Assembly (NCBI GenBank): GCA_009780625.1 | Contig: WQZR01000001.1 | Location: 1-40,268, forward strand | Direction: 5' to 3' | Source of the DNA: Bacillota bacterium | Lineage (GTDB): Bacteria; Bacillota; Clostridia; Christensenellales; UBA1242 | DNA length: 40,268 nt | In this document: positions 31,119-39,836 of the stretch, one piece after another | Layout of the letters: every line of letters begins with the position of its first letter | Position numbering within the stretch: the first letter of the stretch is position 1 | Position numbers and translations under genes: made by a program | Notes under the pieces: model-generated | Databases searched by the model: none | The model's input: the letters and a program-made list of their open reading frames with translations, nothing else | What the model was told of the DNA's origin: nothing

Positions 31119-32207
31119 ATGAAAAAAATCAAGAGAATATTATTGCTTCCAGTGTTTGCTTTATTCTTCGGTGTTGTTCTTGTTGCCTGCGGAGGCGGCG
31201 GCGACACAACAACAGTTCCAATTGCTCCGCCATCTTTTGTGGCAGTGGCTGGAAACCAAAAGGTTGATTTAACTTGGGGCGGAAACAACACGTCAATTGA
31301 CCGCTACGAACTTTCAATAAACGGTGCTGCTTGGGCGAGTATTGGAAACACTCACACGCACACGCTTGAAAATCTGACAAATGGTCAATTATACACATTT
31401 AAACTAAGGGCAGTTAACTCTAAAGGTACAAGCCCAGAGTCAACTGCACAGGCAACGCCTGCAACAATTGCGTCTGCACCGCAAAGCGTAAACTTTGTTG
31501 TGACAGAAGATTCCATAACTCTTTCATGGTCGGCTTCTCCAAACAATGGAGGTGCAACAATAACAAAATATCAAATATCTGCAAACTTCGAAAACGCTGA
31601 AAACGGATTTGACAACATGACATGGAGAGATGTTTCTGCTTCAACAAGAACATACACATACGAAAACTTTATCTTCAGATTCGACCGAGAAACTGGCGAG
31701 TTTATTGAAGAAAACAACTGGACTTCAACCACTGTAGGTCAAGCTAACTCATTCTACATAAGAGCAGTAACCGCAGCAGGCAACGGGGAAGCAGTGAAAA
31801 TTGAAGCTTCACCAAAAGAATCATGGGGAACTGGTTTCACACAAGTTCCATATGCACCGCAAAACATTCAAGCAGTTGGCGGAAACGCTCAAGCCACTCT
31901 AACATGGTTCCAACCAATGTTCGATGGAGACCTTCCAATTCTTGGCTATAGAGTTATCATCATGGACGAAGTTAAAACAATTCAATCAGGGTGGTACGAC
32001 CAAGAGCAAACACAACCAGCATACGAACTTGACCTAACTGGTCTAAGTTGGGTTGATGTAGCCGGTGGTGCAACAGCACGTTCGCACACATTCTCAGGGC
32101 TTACAAACGGCACAACATATTGGGTATACGTTGTTGCAGTAAACGCAGACGGTCAAGGTAGGCTAGAACAACCAGGCGTCCTTGTTGAAGTCACACCAAA
32201 CGCATAA
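31119..32207 (+). CDS. Lipoprotein with three fibronectin type III domains
   Basis: 362 residues. The signal peptide has a lipobox LVAC (Cys24), followed by a GGGG spacer similar to the giant lipoprotein at 12800. Three Fn3 modules follow: about 36-115 (QKVDLTWGG, then LYTFKLRAVNSKG), about 118-232 (ITLSWSASPNNGG, then FYIRAVTAAGNG), and about 242-360 (ATLTWFQPMFDGD, then YWVYVVAVNADG). Probably a surface-exposed binding or spacer protein. TATAAT (31091-31096) and GGAGGG precede the start. Confidence 0.85.
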   Translation: MKKIKRILLLPVFALFFGVVLVACGGGGDTTTVPIAPPSFVAVAGNQKVDLTWGGNNTSIDRYELSINGAAWASIGNTHTHTLENLTNGQLYTFKLRAVNSKGTSPESTAQATPATIASAPQSVNFVVTEDSITLSWSASPNNGGATITKYQISANFENAENGFDNMTWRDVSASTRTYTYENFIFRFDRETGEFIEENNWTSTTVGQANSFYIRAVTAAGNGEAVKIEASPKESWGTGFTQVPYAPQNIQAVGGNAQATLTWFQPMFDGDLPILGYRVIIMDEVKTIQSGWYDQEQTQPAYELDLTGLSWVDVAGGATARSHTFSGLTNGTTYWVYVVAVNADGQGRLEQPGVLVEVTPNA

Positions 32208-32225
32208 ACAAAAACGGAGCAAAAA

Positions 32226-32248
32226 GAAACACCGCAAGGTGTTTTTTT
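32226..32248 (+). terminator. Intrinsic terminator after the Fn3 lipoprotein
   Basis: AAACACC, GCAA, GGTGTTTTTTT. Confidence 0.88.
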
Positions 32249-32269
32249 GTTTATCTATTATTAAAACAT

Positions 32270-32298
32270 TTGTTTTATAAATAAGACTTTGATATAAT
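32270..32298 (+). promoter_or_regulatory. Promoter of the KilA-N gene
   Basis: TTGTTT (32270-32275), 17-bp spacer, TATAAT (32293-32298). GGGGAG precedes the ATG at 32325. Confidence 0.7.
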
Positions 32299-32324
32299 TA
32301 AGCATTAAAGATAGGGGAGTGTAT

Positions 32325-33149
32325 ATGAAAAAGAAGATGATTGTGAATGGGGTTGAAGTTTCAACTAGAAATAAAGGTAATGCTTTATATATTTCTTTAA
32401 CGGATATTGCAAGATTAAAAAATATTGAAGACCCTTCAGATGTGATTAAGAAATGGATGTCAAATAGAGATTCATTTGACTTCTATGGGCTATGGGAAGA
32501 GTTGTTTAACCCAGATTTTAATTCGGCGGAATTCAGCCGAATTAAAGTAAAAGAATCTGGCTACAACGCTTTTACGATGTCTCCAACTCAATGGAAAAAG
32601 AGAGTAAACGCGATTGGTATTATTCCAGGTGCGGGGAAATATAGTGAAGGAACATTTGCCCATCCAGACATTGCAATGGAATTTGCAAGTTGGATAGACA
32701 CAAGTTTTAAACTTTATTTAATAAAAGAATTCCAAAGGTTGAAGGTAAAAGAAAGAGAACAACTCGAGTGGGATGCAAAAAGAGAACTTTCGAAAATAAA
32801 CTATCGCATTCAGACAGACGCGATTAAAACAAATCTAATTGTTCCGACCTTAACTCCAAAACAAATAAATTTTGTTTATGCATCAGAAGGGGATAGATTG
32901 AATGTCTGCTTGTTTGGAAAGACTGCTGCAGAGTGGCGCGAAGAGAACCCAGACCAAAAAGGTAATGTGAGAGATTATGCAAACATCCAACAACTGTTGG
33001 TTATTGCAAATATGGAAAGTTATAACGCCGCAATGATAAACGAAGGAATAAAACCAGAAGAAAGAACAAAAAAGCTAAACGACATGGCGAGACATCAAAT
33101 GCATGTGCTGCTCCAATCATCAAGTAAGTTGCTACTTGAAAACAAATAA
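32325..33149 (+). CDS. KilA-N domain protein
   Basis: 274 residues. Residues 5-110 match the KilA-N DNA-binding domain of phages and large DNA viruses: LYISLTDIARLKN, IKKWMSNRDSFDFYGLWEELFNP, and SPTQWKKRVNAIGI, followed by the conserved FAHPDIAMEFASWIDTSFKLYLIKEFQRLK. The C-terminal half is helical and unassigned. I start at ATG 32325, as the GTG at 32319 lies within the GGGGAG ribosome-binding site. KilA-N genes are usual cargo of prophages and mobile regions, but no integrase or phage structural gene is nearby. Confidence 0.85.
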   Translation: MKKKMIVNGVEVSTRNKGNALYISLTDIARLKNIEDPSDVIKKWMSNRDSFDFYGLWEELFNPDFNSAEFSRIKVKESGYNAFTMSPTQWKKRVNAIGIIPGAGKYSEGTFAHPDIAMEFASWIDTSFKLYLIKEFQRLKVKEREQLEWDAKRELSKINYRIQTDAIKTNLIVPTLTPKQINFVYASEGDRLNVCLFGKTAAEWREENPDQKGNVRDYANIQQLLVIANMESYNAAMINEGIKPEERTKKLNDMARHQMHVLLQSSSKLLLENK

Positions 33150-33172
33150 ATTCAAACAAGACGGGGGAATGT

Positions 33173-33196
33173 AAAAAACACCTTTCGGTATTTTTT
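33173..33196 (+). terminator. Weak terminator after the KilA-N gene
   Basis: AAAAAACACC, TTTC, GGTATTTTTT. One C-A mismatch weakens the stem. Confidence 0.5.
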
Positions 33197-33266
33197 GTTT
33201 ATTGGGAAATGTCGTTGCGAAAAATGGAGAATTTTGGTAAACTAATAAAGTTATAAGGAGAATTAT

Positions 33267-34130
33267 ATGTGTTGGGAAATTGTCAGTGCTATAGGGAGTT
33301 TGTTATCTGGGCTTGGTATTATTGTAGCTATAGTAGCATATCTTCTAAGCAAAAAGAAGTTTGAAGTCGACATTGACTTTAAGCGAAAAGAAAACGCTAT
33401 ACAAATTGCCGAGAGATATACTAGCATGATAAACAGTATTACATTTATAACTGTTCTTTATCAAGAGTTTCGTAAAAAAACAGCGAATATAAATTTTGGA
33501 ACTGCTCCAGTTAGGAAATACATTGAAACTCATAAAGTTGAACAACTGCTTTTTAACAAAAAAGAGTATGACCAAATATACGGTAAAGATAAAGATATTT
33601 TTTCTGAGATATTAGATATAGTTGACAAAGACAAAACTTTATTCTTAGAAATATACACAATGTTTCATGATGACGATGCTGCTGTAATCAAAAAACTAAC
33701 TGATAATATTGCAAAGATTGGAGACAAAACAAGTGAAGAATATTTTGAGTTTTCTAGAATTTGGAGTAAGTTTCAATGTATACCTATGGATACACTAAAT
33801 GAAATAGAAGCTATATGTATGAGTTTTAATTGCAAAATAGCTGATGAGATGATTGTCTTTAAATCGCTTCATCAGACACTATTGGACTTAATTTTACTTA
33901 TGTTCCCAGTTATAGCAATCAGAAATAAATCTTCCGCAAGAAAATACTTTACGCACACCATAGAGCTCTATAATAGATGGAATGGAATGTATAAAGAAAA
34001 CTTCAGATTAGAGCAGAGTATTGAAAAAGAAAAAGAAGAACAGAAAAAGAATATTGAAAAGAGTGCTAGTGAAAAGGCTACGAAGCTTGAACATGAGTTA
34101 ACAAAGACACCTAAAATAAAGCAAAAATAG
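33267..34130 (+). CDS. Membrane-anchored helical protein (DUF4760-like)
   Basis: 287 residues. One N-terminal span (AIGSLLSGLGIIVAIVAYLL, about 9-28) with a short outside tail, then a long soluble region of helices and a Lys/Glu coiled-coil end. The topology resembles DUF4760-type proteins, many of which are found in accessory islands, but no motif confirms this. A/T-ending codons are more frequent than in the flanking housekeeping genes, suggesting transfer. AAGGAG precedes the ATG. It follows the KilA-N gene on the same strand. Confidence 0.55.
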   Translation: MCWEIVSAIGSLLSGLGIIVAIVAYLLSKKKFEVDIDFKRKENAIQIAERYTSMINSITFITVLYQEFRKKTANINFGTAPVRKYIETHKVEQLLFNKKEYDQIYGKDKDIFSEILDIVDKDKTLFLEIYTMFHDDDAAVIKKLTDNIAKIGDKTSEEYFEFSRIWSKFQCIPMDTLNEIEAICMSFNCKIADEMIVFKSLHQTLLDLILLMFPVIAIRNKSSARKYFTHTIELYNRWNGMYKENFRLEQSIEKEKEEQKKNIEKSASEKATKLEHELTKTPKIKQK

Positions 34131-34142
34131 CAAGGTTTCGTC

Positions 34143-34172
34143 TTGAATAATATAATAGATTGATGGTATAAT
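34143..34172 (+). promoter_or_regulatory. Promoter of the 8-codon unit
   Basis: TTGAAT (34143-34148), 18-bp spacer, TATAAT (34167-34172). Another TATAAT lies at 34151-34156. Confidence 0.65.
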
Positions 34173-34200
34173 ATCATCAAATAGGGAGGAGTAGAAAATT

Positions 34201-34227
34201 ATGTGGTCACCTGTTGTAGATTTATAA
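34201..34227 (+). CDS. Candidate 8-codon ORF (MWSPVVDL) or small RNA unit
   Basis: Between a good promoter (34143-34172) and a terminator (34229-34251) lies GGGAGGAG (34184-34191), then ATG nine nt later, eight codons and TAA. The predicted transcript is only about 75 nt. The strong ribosome-binding site argues for translation. A small RNA with a fortuitous ORF, or the remnant of a deleted gene, is equally possible. Confidence 0.35.
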   Translation: MWSPVVDL

Positions 34228-34228
34228 A

Positions 34229-34251
34229 TAAAACGCCGCAAGGCGTTTTTT
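34229..34251 (+). terminator. Terminator of the 8-codon unit
   Basis: AAAACGCC, GCAA, GGCGTTTT plus Ts. Confidence 0.88.
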
Positions 34252-34275
34252 CATTATTTTCCCATATCAAATCAT

Positions 34276-34305
34276 TTGTCGAATATAAGGGGGCAGTGAT
34301 AGAAT
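34276..34305 (+). promoter_or_regulatory. Promoter of the Fe-S scaffold / GGGtGRT operon
   Basis: TTGTCG (34276-34281), 18-bp spacer, TAGAAT (34300-34305). AGGAGG precedes the ATG at 34334. Confidence 0.7.
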
Positions 34306-34333
34306 GGGTAATGAGAATTTTTAGGAGGTAGAA

Positions 34334-35032
34334 ATGTCATTTCACGAATCAGAACACATTAGAGGATGCACAAAAGTTTCTCGCGGCGCAAACCACGCAA
34401 GCAACCCAATTCCTCAAGAAGGCAAGTGGGTTGTAAACAAAGATATTAAAGATATATCTGGGTTTTCTCACGGAGTTGGCGGATGCGCACCACAACAAGG
34501 CGCTTGCAAACTGACTCTAAACATTAAAAACGGAATAATTGAGGAGGCTCTAATCGAGGTTATTGGTTGCAGTGGCATGACGCACTCAGCAGCAATCGCG
34601 GGAGAAATTCTTCCAGGCAAAACATTGCTTGAAGCATTAAACACAGACCTTGTTTGCGACGCAATAAACGTTGCAATGCGCGAACTGTTTTTGCAGATTG
34701 TTTATGGAAGAACACAATCAGCGTTCTCAGAAGACGGGCTGGAAATCGGTGCCGGAATGGACGACCTTGGAAAAGGTATGATTTCGCAAGTTGGAACAAC
34801 ATACACAACAAAAACAAAAGGTGTAAGATACCTGCAAACAACAGAAGGGTATATAACCAAAATGGGCTTAGACGAAAACGACGAAGTAATCGGCTACGAA
34901 TATGTTGCAATTGGCAAAATGTTTGAAGACATCAAAAAAGGCAAATCGCCTGAAGAAGCGTTAAAGAATAACACAAAAACATATGGTCGCTTTAACGAAG
35001 CAGTGAAGACTGTGGACCCAAGAAAGGAGTAG
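34334..35032 (+). CDS. Fe-S cluster assembly scaffold-like protein, partner of GGGtGRT protein
   Basis: 232 residues. The NifU/IscU-type core is suggested by Cys51, Cys58 and Cys79 in GGCAPQQGAC and EVIGCSGMTHSAAIA, the latter close to the scaffold motif where C-S-G/A precedes a helix. Cys12 is an extra candidate ligand. The gene is 3 bp upstream of the GGGtGRT gene, a pairing I know from Clostridia. The pair's role is not established, but iron-sulfur or metal handling is the usual inference. Strong AGGAGG site and own promoter. Confidence 0.75.
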   Translation: MSFHESEHIRGCTKVSRGANHASNPIPQEGKWVVNKDIKDISGFSHGVGGCAPQQGACKLTLNIKNGIIEEALIEVIGCSGMTHSAAIAGEILPGKTLLEALNTDLVCDAINVAMRELFLQIVYGRTQSAFSEDGLEIGAGMDDLGKGMISQVGTTYTTKTKGVRYLQTTEGYITKMGLDENDEVIGYEYVAIGKMFEDIKKGKSPEEALKNNTKTYGRFNEAVKTVDPRKE

Positions 35033-35035
35033 GCT

Positions 35036-36031
35036 ATGAGCATGTTTGAAGGATATGAAAAACGCATAAAAGGCGTAAATGAATTTTTAAAAGCAAATAA
35101 AATTAAAGATTTAAATGATGCAAAAGCAATCTGCGATAAAGCAGGAATTGATGTTAGCGCAACTGTTAGAGGAATTCAACCAATATGTTTTGATAACGCA
35201 GTTTGGGCATACACAGCAGGTGTTGCAACTGCTTTAACAAGAGGAGTGAAAGGTGCAGCAGATGCAGCAAGAGTGATTGGCGAAGGGCTTCAAGCGTTCT
35301 GCGTTCCAGGTTCTGTAGCTTTTGAAAGAAAGGTTGGGCTAGGGCACGGAAACCTTGCAGCAATGCTTCTTACAGACGAAACAAAAAGCTTCTGCTTCCT
35401 TGCAGGGCACGAGTCATACGCAGCAGCAGAAGGCGCAATTGGAATTGCGTTAACTGCAAATAAAGCGCGTAAAACGCCTCTAAAGGTTGTTCTAAATGGT
35501 TTAGGAAAAGATGCGGCACAGATTATTGCTCGTATCAACGGCTTTACATACACAAAAACTTATTTCTGCCACGAGAAGTTGACGCTTAAAGTTCTAGAGC
35601 AAAAAGTATACAGCAAAGGTCCAAGAGCAGCTGTTGTGGTTTATGGTGCAGATGATGTTCTTGAAGGCGTTGCAATCATGAAACACGAGAATATCGACGT
35701 TTCAATCACAGGAAACTCAACAAACCCAGCACGTTTCCAACACCCAGTTGCTGGAACATATAAGAAGTGGACAGTTGAAAACGGAAGAAAATATTTCAGC
35801 GTAGCCTCAGGCGGCGGAACTGGAAGAACTCTTCACCCAGATAACGTTGGAGCGGGACCAGCATCATATGGTCTGACAGACACAATGGGCAGAATGCATA
35901 GTGATGCACAGTTTGCGGGCAGTTCGTCTGTTCCTGCACACGTGGATATGATGGGCTTCCTTGGAATGGGGAACAACCCAATTGTTGGAGCATCAGTTGC
36001 ACTAGCAGTTGCGATATCACAACTTAAATAA
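35036..36031 (+). CDS. GGGtGRT family protein
   Basis: 331 residues with the naming motif SGGGTGRTLHPDN near 262-274, plus a Gly/Ala-rich fold (FCFLAGHESYAAAEGAIGIA, GASVALAVAIS). The family is conserved mainly in anaerobes and its biochemistry is not known to me. GGAG precedes the ATG, which follows the scaffold gene by 3 bp. A second ATG lies at 35042. The operon ends at the bidirectional terminator at 36035-36059. Confidence 0.85.
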   Translation: MSMFEGYEKRIKGVNEFLKANKIKDLNDAKAICDKAGIDVSATVRGIQPICFDNAVWAYTAGVATALTRGVKGAADAARVIGEGLQAFCVPGSVAFERKVGLGHGNLAAMLLTDETKSFCFLAGHESYAAAEGAIGIALTANKARKTPLKVVLNGLGKDAAQIIARINGFTYTKTYFCHEKLTLKVLEQKVYSKGPRAAVVVYGADDVLEGVAIMKHENIDVSITGNSTNPARFQHPVAGTYKKWTVENGRKYFSVASGGGTGRTLHPDNVGAGPASYGLTDTMGRMHSDAQFAGSSSVPAHVDMMGFLGMGNNPIVGASVALAVAISQLK

Positions 36032-36034
36032 AAC

Positions 36035-36059
36035 AAAAAACGCCACTCGGCGTTTTTTT
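36035..36059. terminator. Bidirectional terminator between the GGGtGRT gene and gpmI
   Basis: AAAAAACGCC, ACTC, GGCGTTTTTTT. It is flanked by A and T runs, so it can serve both convergent genes. Confidence 0.88.
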
Positions 36060-36060
36060 A

Positions 36061-37596
36061 TTATTTTATAATCGGTTCGTTGAAGTGTGGGCTGACTGGA
36101 ACTCTTAATAATTTGCAAATTGTTGCAGCGAGGTTTGTAAGCCCAAACTCGCCCTGTTTCATAATAATATCAGCAGGTGAGATAACAATGCACGGAACAA
36201 GAGCGTTTGTGTGATTGGAGTTAGGCGTGCCGTCTTTGTTCACCATAAACTCTGCACTGCCATGGTCCGACGTGATTATTATGTTCACCTTTTCTTTTAT
36301 GCAAAATCTAGCCAAAACTCCAATCCATTCATCAACAGTTTTGCAAGCAAGAACCGTTGCATCAAAATCACCAGTGTGTCCAACCATATCAGGGTTAGCA
36401 AGATTTAATTTAATAAAATCATATTTATCGCTCTGGATTGCTTCAATTGCATCTTTAACAATCTTTTCAGTTTGCATTTTCGGTGCCTTGTTATACATGT
36501 TAAACAGAACATCACTTGTAAATTCTTTCCAGTTTTCAAGTTTTGTGTCAAACGGTGCTGCGCGGTTACCATTAAAGTAATACGTCAAGTGCCCAAATTT
36601 AACAGTCTCAGTCACGCTGTATTGCCTAACGCCATGCTTACAAAGCCATTCAGTAAGTCCGTTTTTAATCACAGGCGGCTGGCAAAGATAAAGGTTAGGG
36701 AGGTTGTCTTCTGCATCATACTGAAGAACTCCAGCAAACAAGCATTTGTCTATTGCACTATATAACTCAGGAGTGAGAAACTTTCCACGCTCAAACATCT
36801 TGCATGTTCCAACTGCTCTGTCGCCGCGATAGTTCAGCATAAGAACTGAATCACCGTTTTTGATTAGAAGTTCTGGTTCCAGAATATATGGGTTAAGAGT
36901 TTCGTCTGTCATGCTTGGGTTTTTTCTATATTCAATTTTCACAGCCATGTGTATGTCCGAAACAACTGGGGCATCACCTAATGCACAAACCTTAATGCCG
37001 TCTATATATAAATTGATATTAGATTCATATCTATCCATAAACAATTTGCCGCGCCCGCCAACTGTTGCAATCTTTGCATCAACTCCGCATTGTTTAATCT
37101 TTTCGCGAGTTAAATCAATATATTTTAAAACGCTCTGTGTTCCAACATCTCTGCCATCTGCCAAGGCATGAATAGCAACTTGAATATTTTCTTTTGCACA
37201 GTTTTCTAGAAGTTTCATGAGATGCTCAAAGCAACTGTGAGTGTTTCCATCGCTTAGAAGAAAAATCACGTTTAGTTTTGTTTTTTTTGCGTTCTCTGCA
37301 AGTTTTTTCCAACTTTCAGTTTTAAAGATTTCACCAGTTTCAAACGATTCATTCACAAGGCTTAAACCCTGTTTGATATATTGTCCGCTTCCGATTGCGT
37401 TGTGTCCAACTTCGCTGTTGCCAGCGTCCGATTCACTAGCAAGACCAACTTCAAGCCCGCTTGCTTTCAAACTTGTGCTTGTCATCCAATCAAACGCTGT
37501 CCAAAGGTCTTCCATTTTTGCAGCATGAACTGCGTTTCCTTCTTCCTCTGGGTTTATACCCAATCCGTCAATGATACATAATACTGTTTTTTTCAT
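36061..37596 (-). CDS. gpmI: 2,3-bisphosphoglycerate-independent phosphoglycerate mutase
   Basis: Glycolytic enzyme interconverting 3- and 2-phosphoglycerate through a phosphoserine. The start reads CIIDGLGINPEEEGNA (metal ligand Asp10), DAGNSEVGHNAIGSG carries the nucleophile Ser61, ALADGRDVG and GDRAVG-type segments follow, and TSDHGSAEFM carries C-terminal metal ligands. 511 residues is the full family length. GGGAGA precedes the ATG. It stands apart from other glycolytic genes here. Confidence 0.95.
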   Translation of the reverse strand: MKKTVLCIIDGLGINPEEEGNAVHAAKMEDLWTAFDWMTSTSLKASGLEVGLASESDAGNSEVGHNAIGSGQYIKQGLSLVNESFETGEIFKTESWKKLAENAKKTKLNVIFLLSDGNTHSCFEHLMKLLENCAKENIQVAIHALADGRDVGTQSVLKYIDLTREKIKQCGVDAKIATVGGRGKLFMDRYESNINLYIDGIKVCALGDAPVVSDIHMAVKIEYRKNPSMTDETLNPYILEPELLIKNGDSVLMLNYRGDRAVGTCKMFERGKFLTPELYSAIDKCLFAGVLQYDAEDNLPNLYLCQPPVIKNGLTEWLCKHGVRQYSVTETVKFGHLTYYFNGNRAAPFDTKLENWKEFTSDVLFNMYNKAPKMQTEKIVKDAIEAIQSDKYDFIKLNLANPDMVGHTGDFDATVLACKTVDEWIGVLARFCIKEKVNIIITSDHGSAEFMVNKDGTPNSNHTNALVPCIVISPADIIMKQGEFGLTNLAATICKLLRVPVSPHFNEPIIK

Positions 37597-37670
37597 TTTT
37601 TTCTCCCAAATTTCATATAATTTAACAATAACCAGTCTAACACGAAAACGCTCAAAGCGAGCTCAACAGA

Positions 37671-37699
37671 TTGACAAAATAGGCATTTTCGTGTATAAT
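37671..37699 (+). promoter_or_regulatory. Promoter of the tandem ATP-grasp operon
   Basis: TTGACA (37671-37676), 17-bp spacer, TATAAT (37694-37699), a near-consensus promoter. GGGAG (37701-37705) lies just before the ATG at 37709. Confidence 0.85.
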
Positions 37700-37708
37700 C
37701 GGGAGATT

Positions 37709-38944
37709 ATGGAAAATAATAAAGGGCCCGTCTATTACTTAGGCAGGCGACAATCGGACATAGTCACCACCTTCGATGCAGACGAAACAGACACATTTTT
37801 CAAAGGCAGCATCACTTGTTACGGAGATGGTAAAGACGGAAATATCTCGTATAACTCACATAGTGGAATACAATTATCAGACGACGACAGCAAATATGGT
37901 TCGCGAAACAAAGCGATATACACCAAGTTTTTTTCTGCACAATGCAGAAATGTTATAGAAAAAGACCCTGATGCTTTTTTTATGCCCTTTAGTGATTATT
38001 TTGCACAAATGGTGCCAGAAGAATTTAAAGATAGAATCATTTGTTTTAACAACCTTAAAGCAATCACATGGCTAAGTTCAAAAATAAATTTCAGAAAACT
38101 GGTTGAGAAAGTGATTCCAGTTCCTTCGTATAAAATCATGAAAGGTTCAAAGGTTCTTAAGCTTATTGAAAGCGGGGAGTATCCAACAAAACAGCAGGTA
38201 GCCGTTCAAGCAGAATATACTTCTGGTGGTGAAGAAACATTCCTTCTAACACGTAAGTATTTCGAAGAAGAAGGATATGCAAAAAAAATCAAATCTAAAA
38301 TTGATTCAAAACAAGAATATCTTGTGAGTGAATATATCGAAAACATCGGCTCAGTCGGAATTCAAATGCAGATTTCAAACAACGAAATTGCGTTGTATCC
38401 ACCGAGCATTCAGGTTATGAAAGGTCCAGTGTATATTGGAAGTGACCTTGTTGCCTACACAAAACTAGACGAAGAAGTTAAAGAGAAGTGCGAAGAGATT
38501 GCACAAGAGTTTGGATATATTCTTCAAAACCTAGATAAGTTGAGAATAAAAAGACCAGGTTTCAAAAACGCAAAGATTCGCGGATTTATTGGCATCGACG
38601 TGATTGTTGGAAAAGATGGCAAAGTTTATGCGATTGAAACAAACCCAAGGTTCACTGGTGCAACTGGGCTATTGAACATTCTAAGCCACATGGCAGAACA
38701 AGGTTCAGTTTATGAACACGCATACCAAGCGTTCTACGACAAGAAAACAAGCCTAACAAGAAAGTTTAAAAAGATTGAACCACTTGGAAGAAAGAAATAT
38801 GCCGACGAAGACGGCAAGGAAGGGTATGAGCAAGAAGGCCTAGACGAAACAGTTCACAGAGAAGAAGGCTGCTATACTCACGCGATTTTTGAAAGAGTTA
38901 GAAAAAGAAAGTTTAATATTTTCGAAAAAAAGAAAAAGAAGTAA
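37709..38944 (+). CDS. ATP-grasp enzyme, carboxylate-amine ligase type
   Basis: 411 residues from the ATG at 37709. A divergent N-terminal domain is followed by a clear ATP-grasp C-terminal half: QEYLVSEYIENIGSVGIQM, and the metal-binding strand RGFIGIDVIVGKDGKVYAIETNPRFTGATG cut by the usual D-V-I-x then E-T-N-P-R. E-x-N-x-R is intact, so it should be active. The C terminus is a long Lys/Glu-rich tail (FEKKKKK). It is 4 bp from a second, RimK-like ATP-grasp gene, which suggests a two-ligase pathway or a heteromeric enzyme. Substrates unknown. Confidence 0.75.
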   Translation: MENNKGPVYYLGRRQSDIVTTFDADETDTFFKGSITCYGDGKDGNISYNSHSGIQLSDDDSKYGSRNKAIYTKFFSAQCRNVIEKDPDAFFMPFSDYFAQMVPEEFKDRIICFNNLKAITWLSSKINFRKLVEKVIPVPSYKIMKGSKVLKLIESGEYPTKQQVAVQAEYTSGGEETFLLTRKYFEEEGYAKKIKSKIDSKQEYLVSEYIENIGSVGIQMQISNNEIALYPPSIQVMKGPVYIGSDLVAYTKLDEEVKEKCEEIAQEFGYILQNLDKLRIKRPGFKNAKIRGFIGIDVIVGKDGKVYAIETNPRFTGATGLLNILSHMAEQGSVYEHAYQAFYDKKTSLTRKFKKIEPLGRKKYADEDGKEGYEQEGLDETVHREEGCYTHAIFERVRKRKFNIFEKKKKK

Positions 38945-38948
38945 GCAT

Positions 38949-39809
38949 ATGAAAAAATTATTATGGCTAATTTTCGAAGAGGTGACACTGCAAAAAGAAC
39001 CTCTTATGAAAGAATTTGATAAATTGAAAGTGAACTATGAAGTTTTCACTGCACAACTTTTTTCTTTTGAAGAAGGAAAACTTTTATATGAAGGCAAAGA
39101 ACTTACACATCTTCCAAACTTGGTTCTTCTAAGATGCGGAATTGGAATTGAAGAACAAATGCACGACTATTTTTGGGAACGTAATATTAGAGTTATCGAC
39201 AACGCAGTTTGCCACCACAACTGCGATGATAAATATAACTTTCATATGTTGATGGAAGACAACAACATTGCACAACCAAGAACTTTATTTTTTGACATGA
39301 AAGTGTCATATAGACAAATTGCAAAAATACTTGGTCCAAAATTTGTTATAAAAGACAGGTTTGGTCAACAAGGGCAGGGTGTGTTTTTGGTTAATAACGA
39401 AAAAGAATTTAGCGATGTTTATAGTAAATTTGAGATTGGACACTTATTCTTCCAAGAGTTTGTTGCCGAATCTAGCGGAAAAGATTTAAGGACATATATT
39501 GTTGGCGACGAAGTTATCGGTGCAATTTTGCGTGTCTCCGAAAACGACTTTAGGTCAAACATTTCACTTGGTGCAAAGCCAGTGGCATATGAGCTTTCAA
39601 AAGAACAAATTGAGAATTCAATCAAGATTGCAAAAGTTCTAAACGGAGAAATAATATCTGTTGACTTTCTAATCAAAAACAATGGCGAGTTGCTTTTCTG
39701 CGAAGCAAACACAAACGCGGGCATTGCATCGTTTATTCAATCGGGTTTTCCAATTGCAGAGAAGATTGCGGCATATGTTTATGGCATCTTTGAAGGTATT
39801 GATTTTTAA
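38949..39809 (+). CDS. RimK-like ATP-grasp ligase
   Basis: 286 residues from the ATG at 38949. RimK/LysX-type order: NAVCHHNCDDKYNFHMLM (helix before the ATP-grasp domain), KFVIKDRFGQQGQGVFLV (Gly-rich loop), and LRTYIVGDEVIGAILRVSE with DFRSNISLGAKP, which is highly typical of RimK. ISVDFLIKNNGELLFCEANTNAGI ends with E-x-N-x-N-A-G, where RimK has E-V-N-x-N-P-G. RimK enzymes add glutamate or similar residues to proteins or small molecules. No strong Shine-Dalgarno, so probably coupled to the upstream ATP-grasp gene. Confidence 0.8.
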   Translation: MKKLLWLIFEEVTLQKEPLMKEFDKLKVNYEVFTAQLFSFEEGKLLYEGKELTHLPNLVLLRCGIGIEEQMHDYFWERNIRVIDNAVCHHNCDDKYNFHMLMEDNNIAQPRTLFFDMKVSYRQIAKILGPKFVIKDRFGQQGQGVFLVNNEKEFSDVYSKFEIGHLFFQEFVAESSGKDLRTYIVGDEVIGAILRVSENDFRSNISLGAKPVAYELSKEQIENSIKIAKVLNGEIISVDFLIKNNGELLFCEANTNAGIASFIQSGFPIAEKIAAYVYGIFEGIDF

Positions 39810-39836
39810 TTTGCAAAGTGGTAAAATTGACACATA

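Noticed and set aside
32325..34130. Prophage remnant
   Set aside because: Only the KilA-N gene is phage-like. No integrase, attachment-site repeats or structural genes are visible, so I call it only an accessory stretch.
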